Of a DNA stretch of 64,000 nucleotides, positions 1-13,422 are shown one piece after another; position 1 is the stretch's first letter, and every line of letters begins with the position of its first letter. A model generated the notes under the pieces. That model did not search any database. It worked only from the letters and a program-made list of their open reading frames with translations, and was not told the DNA's origin. The position numbers and the translations under genes are program-made. Source of the stretch: Odiellus spinosus (lineage: Eukaryota > Arthropoda > Arachnida > Opiliones > Phalangiidae); contig OY987225.1 of assembly GCA_963920705.1 (NCBI GenBank), positions 30,937,538 to 31,001,537 on the forward strand, written 5' to 3'.

Positions 1-417
1 GAAAAATTGAGATTGAGAAAAATTGAGATTGAGAAAAATTGAGATTGAGAAAAATTGAGATTGAGAAAAATTGAGATTGAGAAAAATTGAGATTGAGAAA
101 AATTGAGATTGAGAAAAATTGAGATTGAGAAAAATTGAGATTGAGAAAAATTGAGATTGAGAAAAATTGAGATTGAGAAAAATTGAGATTGAGAAAAATT
201 GAGATTGAGAAAAATTGAGATTGAGAAAAATTGAGATTGAGAAAAATTGAGATTGAGAAAAATTGAGATTGAGAAAAATTGAGATTGAGAAAAATTGAGA
301 TTGAGAAAAATTGAGATTGAGAAAAATTGAGATTGAGAAAAATTGAGATTGAGAAAAATTGAGATTGAGAAAAATTGAGATTGAGAAAAATTGAGATTGA
401 GAAAAATTGAGATTGAG
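1..417. repeat. 16-bp satellite array
   Basis: About 26 nearly perfect head-to-tail copies of a 16-bp unit (gagaaaaattgagatt), purine-rich on the plus strand. It starts at the window edge, so its true length is unknown. It breaks off sharply at about 417 into single-copy sequence holding a cathepsin exon. The near absence of divergence between copies suggests recent expansion or homogenisation. Confidence 0.97.
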
Positions 418-478
418 CTTTATTACATTAGACACTAACGCGTCTATTGACTACCGAGAGAACCAAGCCATTACATAC

Positions 479-760
479 CGAAAGGAGTCGAACAATCTAC
501 TCCGTTTTGAATACTTAAGTTGTACATTTTTCCGTGATTAAAGTAGATTTGACTTTGCATGGCCTCGACCGCGGAAGCTGCCCAACAAGAATTGCAGATA
601 CCCTAGATTGTAAGTAATTGCGTAAATATTCTAATATATTTCAATGTCAGCACGTATTAGAGAAAGCCCATTTGGGATTTCTTCCGCGCTTTCTGGTGTA
701 ATTGAGTTTACATTGACAAAAGCGTCTAGGAAATAGTCTTCTACTTTACTTGATACCTAA
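479..760 (-). pseudogene. cathepsin L-like gene fragment (probable pseudogene, partial)
   Basis: Read on the minus strand, 602-479 is a clean exon: an acceptor (tctag), then GICNSCWAASAVEAM around the papain-family active-site Cys, continuing to a VDCSTPFG end at a good GTATGT donor. It ends in phase 1, like the matching exon of the copy at 23315. Upstream, about 750-640 can be read as a decayed linker exon (SSKVEDYF...ESAEEIP), but the expected DW...TPVKDQ end is replaced by unrelated residues and a stop. No propeptide exons are recognisable up to 2700, and downstream exons would have to lie beyond the satellite or outside the window. The active-site Cys is kept, but Phe of CWAF is Ala. The homology of the 602-479 exon is firm; pseudogene status is an inference from the missing parts. 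Confidence 0.7.
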
Positions 761-979
761 CCAACGACGAAACGACACCAGATTTTCTGTAATCCAAGAA
801 TTTTTCAACTAGACGACTTCTAGTCCAATTCACTGCGGCATACAATTAATCAACGCTAATTTAGCTACAAATAAACAGTTAAACCAAAAAAAAAAAGGAA
901 AAAAAACGCCCCGAAGCTTAATAATATCAGCGAAGTTCCAGGTAAATGTACCGGCAGATTCTGATTCGAGACACTCTAG

Positions 980-1130
980 CGGCCGCAGACTAAATTCCGT
1001 CCATCTTTCCCGACTCAAAATATCAAGGAAGAGTTCAAACCGCTTGAGGCAGATAGGGGTGATGACGTTTTAAGTCACGGACTAATACGTTTACATGGCC
1101 CTTTGCTGATAGTATTAAGCTACGAGATCT
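980..1130 (-). repeat. dispersed repeat, third copy of the 32.5-kb repeat
   Basis: The minus strand reads actatcagcaaagg..., then a catcacccct segment, then ttttgagtcggga...gacggaattta. This matches the tandem pair at about 32500-32789 in the same order with moderate divergence. It explains a spurious open frame here that mimics a cathepsin propeptide (RWTEFS). Confidence 0.75.
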
Positions 1131-2713
1131 AGTTTACTTTGATAAACGTTTGGTTAAACTCATATAGAAAGACTAACCTTCATATTGCTCGGCATCAACT
1201 AGCAACTCAGATAACCAAGTGAGGTTCGGAACCTGATGAGCTAATTTGAAACGATCTTCCGGGCTCTTTTATAGGAAAAATAAAACCCGGTCCATTTATT
1301 TCTTGTTTTGGCTCTAATGATTTATATTTAAATGCATATTAAACAGACCCAATGAGAAAAATGATTGAGTCCAACGTCGAATTTGAAATCGCATTTGGAT
1401 TTCCTAATCTTAAACTCCGATATGTATCTCAGTGTATGGCCAAAATTACTGTAAATCAATGTCATCTAATTTTAAAACAATCGTAAAATCTAGCAAAATG
1501 CCAGAAGTCTAATATTTGATAAGAGAATTCCATATAACCTTTGACTTTGAAACTTTGCAAGTGCCTAATGAATGTACCTCGATAATTAAGGGATCCAGAG
1601 TTAGGAGAGGGTGGTATAAAATAAGACCCGCTCCTACAAAAACCAACTTTGGATAGCTTTAAAATGGTACATGAGCTCGATCCCCATACCAATTTCAGAG
1701 ACCTCCGGCGAGTTTTCTATTTTAAATGCAAGAATTAATTTTAAAATAATTTAGAGAGAATGACTAGATTTGTATCGTTCGAGCGAACGTAGGTTCAGCT
1801 TTCACTGGTCACTAGACTAAGTTTTAAATGTATGTTCTAGGACTTTTAACAACGGACTGTATGGACATCTGTTAAACAAAAACGTGGCGTCCATAAGCGT
1901 CCTCTAACCGCAAACAGACGCGCTAGTGGATTTACTAGCTACTACTTTTAAATTAATTCTTGGTATATTTGTAATCATTATTACTCGAAGTCTCTGTTGT
2001 TGAGGTTAGTTTTATTAAACTTTTCCTGAAAAAAGGAGTCGGAAGAAAATTTACAACTTTAAAGACGCGATTAAGTACTTAATTATGGATATTCGAGATA
2101 TTTGATCACTAACCACATAATGATTCCACGCAATTCCATGGGAAATTTCATCGGCTGCCAAAGAAACGGACTCTTTTAACAAGATTAAATGTAGAGTAAA
2201 GTACTCGATAAACATTATTTTGACCACTCTCTTTAAATTCATATTTAAATTGATACTTCTATTTAGGCAAATTTTATCGATATAACAAAAACTGGTCTTC
2301 GTTTTGTGAACCTTAGAATTATGTTTTCAACAAAAAAGTTTAAGTTCAATGTACTAAAAGATTAAAACTACAAACTTCACTACATGTGTATAAACAAAAA
2401 CATCTAGGACAGTTCCACCGACTAAAATTCGTTCCATCCCATTTGCCTACACATCAGAGGATAAAGGTAGTATTATCATAAGCCTATTAATTCAGGCGTA
2501 AGTTACAAACGAGGGTCGTTTTAGCGTGAAGCTAATGACTGGCCAATCTTGCGACTCAAATCCATCTAGTGAAGGGATATTTTAGTCCCTATCAAGAATC
2601 TAAAAGCGAGTGTATCTAGTAAATGTCATCAAAACAACGGGAGTTATTCGATAAAGAATTTTTATTATCAACTTTAGTGACCTTAGTACGAATACCTTCC
2701 ATTTCCGGGTGAG
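1131..2713. other. non-coding stretch upstream of cathepsin gene 1's 3' end
   Basis: No convincing exon, RNA gene or intact mobile element is seen on either strand. Open frames here (for example 1462-1692 and 2051-2242) lack start context, splice partners and family similarity. It may hold decayed remains of the fragment at 479-760 plus the 3'UTR of the minus-strand gene that ends at 2714. Confidence 0.5.
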
Positions 2714-4640
2714 TTACATAATAGGAAAACTGACCATATTGCTGATTCCGCACATATTTTCGTTTCGAGCGATTTTGAAGTATCCTTTATTACCCCAGTC
2801 GGTTCCCCAACTGGAAAATATATAAAGGAAGCCTAATTTAACTACGCGATAGTTCCTGAAAGTTTGACCTTGATCTGTAAAATAGGTCCCGCCCCTTCGT
2901 ACCTATTTTTGGCCAACCAGTAATCTTGACCAGATTCCTCAGTACCGTAACCAATAATCAAAATAGCGTGGGAAACTTCGGTAGTGCATTTAATGTTCTT
3001 ATACACCCCGGACCTTAATATAAAAGAAGAAAAAGAGCCGATTTAGACAGCATTCTGGGTAAATTAAGTAAAGATTTAAGCCTAATTACTTGTAATATTG
3101 AAAACGGGGAGAGTCGGCGTCAAAAGCGGCCGTGATGGGACCCATCAACGCCAAGGCTTGTTTCATAGCCGCTTCGTCTCCTTCCTCGATAACTGCGTAG
3201 TTCGTGATGTTAGCAGCGCGACAGTTATGTCGAAAATAGCATTTACGTAATTGCTACGATTGAAAGAGAACTCCTACATCAAACTACCAAGTATGCTCAT
3301 AGAATAAGATCCTTGAAAAATTACCCTAGCCCTGTATGGATAGCAGCTTTCCAGGTTGATACCATTGTCCCGGACATACTCGAAAGCGTCCTCCATGTCA
3401 CCGCCATTACAACTATCTGACAGTCTATTGGTGCAGTCCAAAAGATTCTGAGCACTCAAACTTTGGAGTTTACCAGTCTTGATGGCGTAAGCACTTTCGA
3501 TCGCTGCAGCAGCTGAGAAGGCCCAACAAGCGCCGCATTTTAGCTAATTGTGATGATAAAGCTTAATGTTTAATTACTATCGTAATTATGGTACACTGAG
3601 AATTGATTTTCCGAATGGTGGGGGTTGGGATACATTTTTATTGCTAGCTGACATATTGATACCACCAACTATCTCGCCGTTAACGATTTTCCCTGATTGG
3701 TTGCTAGCAAGACGTTCGAGAAATTTGCAAAATTTAAGTAGAGTTAATTCTCAGTCTTGAAGTGGTTCTTCGATCGAGAAGAAAAATAAAGGCCAAGGGA
3801 AAAACAAGCATTATTTGTCTCAATCTAATTATTTTTCGTTAACCCTTAGCCGTTGTAATTTGATATTACTACGTCATAACTGGAACGTTATTGATGATCG
3901 CCGTCAATAAATGACATTTCAAAACGTTTGCAAGTCACTCCCACAATTCGAAGTTGAATACTGTCAATCCTTAAGACTTCCTAATATATATCCTTTCTCG
4001 CTATCATCTATTTACTGGGATGGTAATATAAAAGTACCTGGTCTTTAATTGGAGTTACGACATTCTTTTCCCTCCAATCGATTTTGTCTGGTAACTGGCT
4101 ATCGTTAACACTGGCTTTGTAGATAACGGGTTCCAATTCGTCGATTTCGTCATCTTTCTCTTGATTCAACTCTTTCAAAAATCCGTTTAAGATTGACTTG
4201 AATTCTTCGACGGTCTGATATCGGATTTAGAGATACTGATTTTTAGTTTGTTATTTCTTTGGTTTATCAACTTGGGCTTACCAAATCGGCAAACTTGTTA
4301 ACCCCTAACTTATGGGAATATTCACCCTGATCAGCTTCTTCATTATGAGCGAAGATGCTAACAACATTTTCCAGATAAATTATTTTTCTCATGATTTCTT
4401 CTTCCGGAGTGTAACTTTTACCGAATTTTTCCTGTAAAGCGCGTTTTCTCAGAATTGAGATTAATTACTGATAGAAAGCAACCAACCAACCAGCCAAGGA
4501 CACTCTCCATAAAGGAGATTTTCACTAAAATTATTTCTCTAACTTACTTTAAAAGACTCCCAATTACGATGCCATCTGGCTTCTATCAAGGATGCAAACA
4601 TTATAAACGAAACTAAACATAATGAGAAAACTTTTTTCAT
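2714..4640 (-). CDS. cathepsin L-like cysteine protease, copy 1
   Basis: Papain-family (C1A) endopeptidase, expected to be secreted or lysosomal and made as an inhibited zymogen. Seven phase-consistent exons: 4640-4548, 4431-4282, 4214-4038, 3543-3325, 3253-3090, 3013-2903, 2810-2714, giving 336 codons. A signal peptide of about 21 residues is followed by an I29 propeptide (WESFK, then EKFGKSY and an N-x-x-x-I type ERFNIN helix, ending KFADL). The mature domain starts near DKIDWREK. Oxyanion Gln is in IKDQ, catalytic Cys146 in CGACWAF, the His in VSHAIL and the Asn in KNSWG, so it should be active. The usual CGSC is CGAC. An intron directly follows WESFK, as in copies 2, 6 and 9. The gene lies head-to-head with copy 2, about 0.8 kb apart. 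Confidence 0.88.
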
Positions 4641-5452
4641 TCTAATCTTAATCTTGAGATAATTTTGGATTAATCCTTTTACCAACAAAGTCAAGTGTGA
4701 AAGAGTATGGCATTTTTTTTAAATAACGTTTATAAAACCAAGAAGATCGTGCCTATGGTTTAATTTTTGTTCTAGTTAATTATGCTTGAAAGTAAGAAAA
4801 CTATCCAATCCTATTCAGCAATTTCAAACAATTACTCGGAAAAAGTGATTTTGTGATTTTTAATTTTTACGTAAAAGGTAAGCTTACGCGTTATTTTAAA
4901 TCAAGGGGTTGTTTTCGAGATGTTTCTCCAACGGAATAAGTAATATATTTTTTTGTTCCTTTTTTTTGTTATGGTAATTTTAGAACTCTAGGCACTATCG
5001 TATGTATTCTACAACTACATATATTCATATCCCCCCACCCAACTTTTAACAGACAAAAAGATTTAATATAATTTGTTATCAGTATCCCTTTAAAAACGGT
5101 CAACCCAGAGATGTACAATTAAGAATAAAGGTTTTCTTATAGTATGAAAAACTAAAAATATAAACCATAAGCCTTCAAAAAATGGTGAAAATGGACTATT
5201 GGCTACTTCTTGACGAAAATAATCCAGTGTATTGGTAACAAGATTAAGGGTTGAAGACCCTTTTTAACCCGTCTTTGAGTATATAGGAATGATAAAAATC
5301 GTACGAAAGCCTCGTGAATTACACTTTAAACTTTAGAATTTTGCAATAAGTAGATTATTACTCGAGAACCATTTTTAAAAGATATTTTTCAAGTATTGAC
5401 TAGTGAGGCGCTGAGCTTTGCAGACGCGTTTAAAATGGCAATTAATTTAACT
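4641..5452. promoter_or_regulatory. shared head-to-head 5' region of cathepsin copies 1 and 2
   Basis: About 0.8 kb separates the divergent starts of copies 1 (-) and 2 (+), so it must hold both promoters. It is very AT-rich with no coding signal. I see no unambiguous TATA box comparable to those of copies 3, 5, 6 and 8. Confidence 0.4.
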
Positions 5453-7539
<2,087 letters not shown>

Positions 7540-7659
7540 ATCACCAATTAAAGGCCACTATTCGTAATTCTGATTGATTTCCAATGTTCAAATTAAAATA
7601 CAAAAACAATGATATGTTTAAGTTTAACTTTATTGTATTATATAATAAAAAAAAACAAT

Positions 7660-9065
7660 TTAAGCAGCTGGATTTCCTGCTACGATTGGGTAACTGGCCA
7701 TGGTGGTTATTCCGCAGAAATTAGATCCGCGGAAAAGCTTGAAGTATCCATTTTCGCCCCAAGTTGGGCCCCAACTGTACCACGGAATATTTCAGTTTCG
7801 GCTACGTGAATTACTCACGAATTAGGCTTACCTGTTTTTGACCAGGTAGTAAGGCTTTCCACCCTCGGTACCGTAACCAACAACCAAAACAGCGTGATTG
7901 ACCTTCGAGGTACATTTGCTGTCGTCGTAAACTCCGTTTTTGTACAACTGGAAAGATCTTTGTCCAGCATCAATACCGACAGCCAGTGGTCCGATGGTGG
8001 CCAAAACGTTCATCAATTTGTTTTCGTGCTTAGGCAATTCCTTGTAGTCTACGATAGTAGCGGTATTGCAGCCTTCGTCGTAACGGCAAGTTCCTTCCTA
8101 TATTAAAATCACCCGTTAGGCTTAAGGTGTTTACGTTTACCGTCGGTGCACTTTTCACCTTCATTTCGTAAGGGTAACAAGTATCGCTAACGATACCGCC
8201 ATTCTTGATGATGTATCTGTAAGCTCCAGTTGGATTTCCACCATTGCATCCGAAGTTGAAGAACTTCTTGTCCGCGCAATCTATGTGTTTGTATAAAATG
8301 CTACGTTTGGCTAGTTTCCTTTATGTAACAAAATCGTCACTGTAAACGAAAAGGCCTTGCGAGATAAAACGCGCCTGACGTAACCATTGAGGATTCGGTT
8401 CCATCAAAAACAACGGGTACAAGCCATTTTACATAATTACCAACTAAGTTTTGCTCTGATAGGGTTACTCTCTTGTTCTGATAGATGGCAAGGTGAGCTT
8501 CAATGGCACCAGTCGCGGCGAAAGACCAACAAGATCCGCACGACCTCTACGATATCATAGATCTTGGTCGTTAGGCCTAACATAAAACTTAAGCCTATTT
8601 AAAATTAAACAACCTGGTTTTTAACAACGCTGGTGTAGCTAGTCCAATCATGACTTTCCGGGATTTCTTTCAAGGGTTCTTGAGCTTCCAATGATTGGCT
8701 GGACGAATTAGTTTCGACGTAAATCAAACCCAAAAACTTAGATCTGAAATCGTCCTCAGACTTAAACGACAACGAACTTTGAAATTTTGAGCCTTATGAC
8801 TTAAAAGATTCAAATTATCTACCAAATCAGAGTGCTCGTTGATACCGAGGGTGAAAGACTTCAAACCCAAATCAGCTTCAAGATTGTGACTAAGTACGGC
8901 TTCAACGTTAGACTTGAAAGCCTCCTTCCTTTGCGATTCGGTTGCCGAGTCATAGTCCTTACCATGCTTAGACTTAAAGGATTCCCAATGGTTATTAATG
9001 GATGTGGACAGTTCCAAACCCACCGCCAAAGTAGCCAAAAGCACGAAACAAGTAAACCTCAACAT
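7660..9065 (-). CDS. cathepsin L-like cysteine protease, copy 3
   Basis: C1A protease zymogen. Six exons: 9065-8823, 8760-8614, 8546-8441, 8280-8159, 8097-7832, 7774-7660, giving 332 codons. Signal peptide ([16 protein letters not shown]), then the I29 propeptide in one 81-codon exon (no intron after [14 protein letters not shown] is continuous), ERFNIN helix, mature domain from about SHDWTSY. Catalytic Cys136 in CGSCWSF, His in VNHAVL, Asn in KNSWG. The intron between NLV and DC is phase 1, 4 nt from the phase-0 intron of copy 2 at the same place. The first exon, the QNKRV segment and the CYPYEMK end resemble copy 5, so copies 3 and 5 are probably a duplicate pair in the same orientation with copy 4 between them. 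Confidence 0.9.
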
Positions 9066-9184
9066 CTATATGGTAGAAGTGTTTTTTTGGCTTAAATCAT
9101 TTGGAAACACTAATGGCAAACTCACCCCAATTTTCAGTCTGGAAACAAAAGAACCTAGGTTACTGAGATTTTGGGACTTATATA
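9066..9184 (-). promoter_or_regulatory. TATA box and 60-bp 5'UTR intron of cathepsin copy 3
   Basis: On the minus strand a TATATAAG box lies at 9184-9177. A donor (ggg|gtgagt) sits at 9125 and an acceptor (catatag) ends exactly at the base before the ATG at 9065. This gives a short leader exon and an intron of 60 bp abutting the start codon, the layout also seen in copies 5, 6 and 8. Confidence 0.65.
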
Positions 9185-9251
9185 AGAATAAGGATCGGTA
9201 AATAATAAAACTAGGCCTAAGTCTCAAGATTAATTGCGAAATATTTTCCAT

Positions 9252-9639
9252 TGTTTCGAAGGAATCACTTGTCTAGATGTCATTCATTTCTAGGTCTTTT
9301 CACGTGAATGACATTGAGTGTTAAGATTTGTTACACCTGCCACAGAAATACGAAAGGAAATCTATTTGCATATTGGCATTCAAATTCAATCTTGAAAAGT
9401 TAATTAATCATTAATTTAACGTAAATAAAAAAACTAAAACCACTTATAAAGCATCATCAAATTCGTGGACTGTCCAACAGACGTCAATTTGAAATTGCTC
9501 TGCACTCCAAGCTCAGTCCTAGGTATGTTCTGGTTTATAGTTTAAAGGTTTCTTGAAATATGGAGAGCATGCCTTTTACTTTAGTAAAGTCTCCGAATAA
9601 AGATTATCAGCTTATTACAATTACTGAACTCCTTTAGCC
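9252..9639. other. intergenic region between copies 3 and 4
   Basis: The head-to-head spacer between copies 3 (-) and 4 (+). I looked here for a propeptide exon of copy 4 (W-x-x-F-K, ERFNIN helix, FADM-like end followed by GT) and found none, which supports the reading that copy 4 lacks a prodomain. Confidence 0.5.
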
Positions 9640-10671
9640 ATGGTTTCATATTTATTGTGGATCAGTTTGGGAATTTTTATAATTCAAGGGTGGCCATCAA
9701 GTGCTCAAGAATTACCAGAAACACTAAATTGGGCAGAGAAAGGCTTAGTAACCCCAGTTAAATCACAAGTAAGCAATGAACTAGATTTAATCGAATAAGT
9801 ACATTGCTTTAATTTAAATAATTAGGGAAAATGCGCGAATGGTTGGGCTTTCGCCACTGTTGGAATTGTTGAAGGAGCGCATGCGCTGAAGACAGGAAAA
9901 CTTATAAACATGAGTGAGCAACAAGTAACCGATTGTTTGCGGGGTAAGTTTATTTCATTCTCAATAAATTAAAAACTCTAATAAAGGGTAAAAATAGAAG
10001 GAGAAACTGGGGGATGCAATGGAGGAAATGACGTCAAAACAGCCTTGAATTATGTCATGGAAAATAAGGGTTTGGATACGTCTTCTTGTTACCCATATCG
10101 TTATAAGGTAAGTATTTAAATTTGATATTTAAAATCAACAGCTTAAATTTTACCCGGTAAGTAATTACAAATGCAGGAGGGAACTTGTCAGCGCAATTAC
10201 CATTACATTTGTCAAGGAGGCAAGATAACAGCCATGGGGTTTGTTCAAAAAAATAACGAAGCTGCCTTGAAGGAAGCGCTGTACCGTACGGGACCCATGG
10301 GTGTCATGATACATGCCTCGGATAAATTTAATCAATACAAGTACATTAACTACTAATTCATTTTAATCATTTTAGCTAAATTGATTTTGATGTTTTACAG
10401 TGGTGGGATTTTTATGGGCGAAGATTGTTCACCGAACTCTATCAATCACGGCGTACTATTGATTGGTTACGGTACAGAAGCGGGACAAGATTATTGGTTG
10501 ATTAAGAACAGGTTAGGATTGTAAAGTTTGAAACTAAAAGTTGATATTTGAATATTTGGTAATTGTTACAGTTATGGTCCCACTTGGGGAGAGGCAGGTT
10601 TCGGTAAAATTGCCAGAAATAAGGGTAATACATGTGGTATAGCTTCAGCAGCCGTTTTTGGTATTGCCTGA
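9640..10671 (+). CDS. propeptide-less, catalytically dead cathepsin L-like protein, copy 4
   Basis: Six phase-consistent exons: 9640-9768, 9826-9943, 9998-10107, 10177-10340, 10401-10511, 10572-10671, giving 243 codons. The first exon encodes a hydrophobic signal peptide ([16 protein letters not shown]) joined within a few residues to the mature N terminus ([17 protein letters not shown]), so the I29 inhibitory propeptide is missing. The active-site motif reads GKCANGWAF where active relatives have GxCGSCWAF, so the nucleophile is Gly49. The His (INHGVL) and Asn (KNSYG) remain, but the conserved Trp after Asn-Ser is Tyr. Frame, splice sites and structural Cys (GCNGG, CYPY, CGIA) are intact and AATAAA signals follow the stop, arguing for a maintained gene rather than a pseudogene. 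Role unknown; a secreted non-enzymatic binding or decoy protein is a guess. Confidence 0.88.
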
Positions 10672-10861
10672 TTGATGTTTTGAGTATTAAATAAATAAAG
10701 ATTGAAATCGTATTATAATACTACTTGCGTTATATTTTACATTTTAACTATATATATATAAATAATAAAATTATACTTTTATATATGATACAAAATTTTA
10801 TTGGTTCGCTATTAAAAAAAAAGTACAAAAGTTCAAAGTTAAAATTCACTGTCCTGGTTTA

Positions 10862-12149
10862 CTATGGTGCGACAACTGGGTAGCTAGCCAAATTGGTAAC
10901 TCCGCATCTGTTCTTGCCACGGGCCAATTTGAAGTAACCGTGATCGCCCCATGAGGTACCCCAACTAAAACATGGCCATACGAAATTATGTCAATGTTAG
11001 ACATCACATTTTAGTAGCCATAAGTTAAAAATTAGGCTAGTGTCGACTCTTTACCTATTCTTGACCAAATAATAAGGTTTTCCGTTCTCAACACCATATC
11101 CTACAGCCAAGACGGCGTGGTTAGGCCTATCCTTACACATAGCATTATCGTAGACGCCGGTCTTGTAAAGCTAGCGGGTCGTAGACAAATTAGTGCAAGT
11201 TCGAAAAACTTAAGTTTCTCAAGTCCTTTACCTGGAAGTCCCTCTGTCCAGCATCGATTCCGATCGCTACTGGTCCCTTGTTGGCCAAGGCATCCACCAG
11301 GTTTTTCTCATTACCTCTTTGCAAGTGCTTGAAACCGGTAATGGTAGCAGTGTTGCAAGAGGAATCGTAACGACAAGTACTCTCCTTCATTTCATAGGGA
11401 TAGCAAGTATCGCTGTCCAATCCACCGTTTTGAATGATGTACCTGTAAGCGTTATCTGGAAGACCCCCGCTGCAGCCGTAATTGCCATAAGTTCGACCAC
11501 TGCAGTCGACAAGGTTTTGCTCTGATAGGCTTACTCTCTTGTTTTGGTAGATAGCGACGTGGGCTTCTACGGAACCAGTAGTGGCGTAGGCCCAGCAAGA
11601 ACCACAAGCTTTCTAAATAGTTAATTGAACATTTCATAAACTCGTATTCCCTAAATTTACGAGTCGTCGGTCGAAATTACTTGATTTTTAACTGGGGTAA
11701 CGAAAGTAAGCCAATCCTTGCTTTCGGGAACGTCTCCCACTGGTTCATCTTCGCCCAGTAAGCCCTCAGTCTCGTTGAGAGCCGATTCGTCGTAACGGAG
11801 ACCCAAGTAAGTAGCTCGGAACTCTTCGTTTGACTGAATTTTATATACCGTCAAAATATACTCTACCACTTCTGGTTGGAATTTACAACGAGGTTTAAAA
11901 ACCTACCATATCTGCAAAAGCGTTCAACCCCAAGGTGTAAGACTTCAAACCAAGATCGGCTTCGATGTTATGCTCGAAACAAGCTTCAACGTTGTCTTTG
12001 AAAATCTCTTTTCGTTGTTGTTCGGTATCTTCGTCGTAGTTCTTGTTGTGTTTGGCTTTGAAGGCGGACCAATGATTGACCAAAGACGTGATGACTTCTT
12101 GGCTAACCACCATGGTTAACAGCAACGTGCAGATAGTAACGCGCAACAT
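10862..12149 (-). CDS. cathepsin L-like cysteine protease, copy 5
   Basis: C1A protease zymogen. Five exons: 12149-11907, 11833-11681, 11612-11232, 11170-11055, 10964-10862, giving 331 codons. Signal peptide ([16 protein letters not shown]), I29 propeptide in one 81-codon exon, mature domain from about [14 protein letters not shown]. Catalytic Cys138 in CGSCWAY (Tyr for Phe), His in PNHAVL, Asn in KNSWG. The third exon runs unbroken for 127 codons from the active site through NLVDC, CYPYEMK and DAGQRDFQ, where copy 3 has two introns. The intron after DFQ (phase 0) is at a position different from the phase-2 intron after LQxY of copies 6 and 7. Confidence 0.9.
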
Positions 12150-12152
12150 TTT

Positions 12153-12288
12153 CTAACCAGATTTACCAGTTAAACTTAAAATCGACGCCAATTTCAACTC
12201 ACCGTTAAGTATGTTTATTGAAGTTCTACTTGAGAGGACAAGCTGGGTTTGTGATGATGTCCTGGTACCGACACACGGTTCTTATATA
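12153..12288 (-). promoter_or_regulatory. TATA box and 50-bp 5'UTR intron of cathepsin copy 5
   Basis: On the minus strand, GGTATATAAG with its core at 12288-12281 serves as the TATA box. The leader ends at an acg|gtgagt donor (intron from 12202) and the acceptor (ggttag) ends at 12153, three bases before the ATG. Same promoter layout as copy 3. Confidence 0.65.
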
Positions 12289-13272
12289 CCAAAATCGGAA
12301 CCAGGAAGTATCGAAAAATATATATTTTCTGTTGTTTCAATAGATGTTTGTTTGTTTTAAGGTGTTTATGATAGATTTGACTGTTACAATATTTGGCTCG
12401 AGTCAAAAAATTCATTTATTTAGATGTGTCTATACTTGAATACACCTGGATTTTGAGTAATTGTTAGCGTGATACGTTTCGGAACTAGATATTGTTACGA
12501 GAACGGGTCTCCTCTAATTCGAATTCCAAATAAGGATTCAGGTGACAAGTTCCGATTCCGGTCGGAAGTTATATTAGAAAAAATGATATATCATTACGCG
12601 GATAAATTATCAGGGTAATGGTAATTACCGGTTTGTTCTGGTAAAATTATCAAATTGGTAATTTATAATTTAAAATATTTCGTATTAACAGTGACCAAAT
12701 TACTAAAAGAGGTCAAAGTTTAACGTTAAAAAACGTCTAAGAGTTTACAGTAATTCGTTTTTGGCGTCATTAAGAATATGTTACTTTAACTTTTCATGTG
12801 TGCCCTATCAATGAAAGGTCAAATGGTCAAACATATCATGAAAAACATTTGTACTTTCTACGTGTCTAGGGGGTTTAGTCAGAAATAATATGTTTGAAGC
12901 CTTTGAAAGAGGAATTAAAATAAAAACTTAAATCATTTTGTGAATAAATGTAATTTACCAAGATTACGGTAATTTATAACTCTAGTTAAGGATTAAATTC
13001 GTGATTATTCTGACTAATCAACGTAACATGAATTGTTTATGGATCATTGTCGAATTTATCCAAGGAGTGATGAAATATTTGTTGAGTTCTATATTATTAA
13101 TTGGGATAAAAATTGGTTCCACAAGGCTAAATCACACGTAATTCAAGTTTTAGACTATTTCAATTTAGGTAGGTATATAGGTTGGTACCTATCAATCTCA
13201 AAACAATGAAGAAATTAATCAAATCAACGACTCCAAGATCATTGAGAGAAAGAGAAATAAAATTATCGTGGG
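12289..13272. other. intergenic region between copies 5 and 6, with dispersed repeat
   Basis: No gene seen. Positions about 12590-12690 carry a diverged repeat rich in ggtaat/attacc that recurs inverted at about 16560-16670 and directly at about 26310-26400 (shared core gtttRYTCTGRTAAAATTA). The rest is AT-rich spacer containing the upstream regions of two divergent cathepsin genes. Confidence 0.5.
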
Positions 13273-13422
13273 TATAAAACCGAAGAAAATCGATGACAGA
13301 AAATCTACATCTTTTTATCGACTAACAACAAACCTACAAAGGTAATTCTTTATCGGGTTTCCAAACTTAGAAATTCTACAAATTCGCAATAAATTGGAAA
13401 CAATTTTTTTCACGAATTTCAG
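13273..13422 (+). promoter_or_regulatory. TATA box and 81-bp 5'UTR intron of cathepsin copy 6
   Basis: TATAAAA at 13273-13279, a leader ending caaag|gtaatt (intron from 13342) and an acceptor (aatttcag) ending at 13422, directly before the ATG. Matches the promoter layout of copies 3, 5 and 8. Confidence 0.65.

Noticed and set aside
830-1018. Minus-strand open frame with RWTEFS and NFADI words resembling a cathepsin propeptide
   Set aside because: The segment is a diverged copy of the 32534-32789 repeat. There is no GT donor after NFADI and no signal-peptide exon.
3566-3760. 64-codon plus-strand open frame
   Set aside because: Lies in an intron of cathepsin copy 1 on the opposite strand, with no domain or splice context.
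5396-5434. Earlier start for cathepsin copy 2
   Set aside because: It begins at TTG; the ATGs at 5435 and 5453 give a normal signal peptide.
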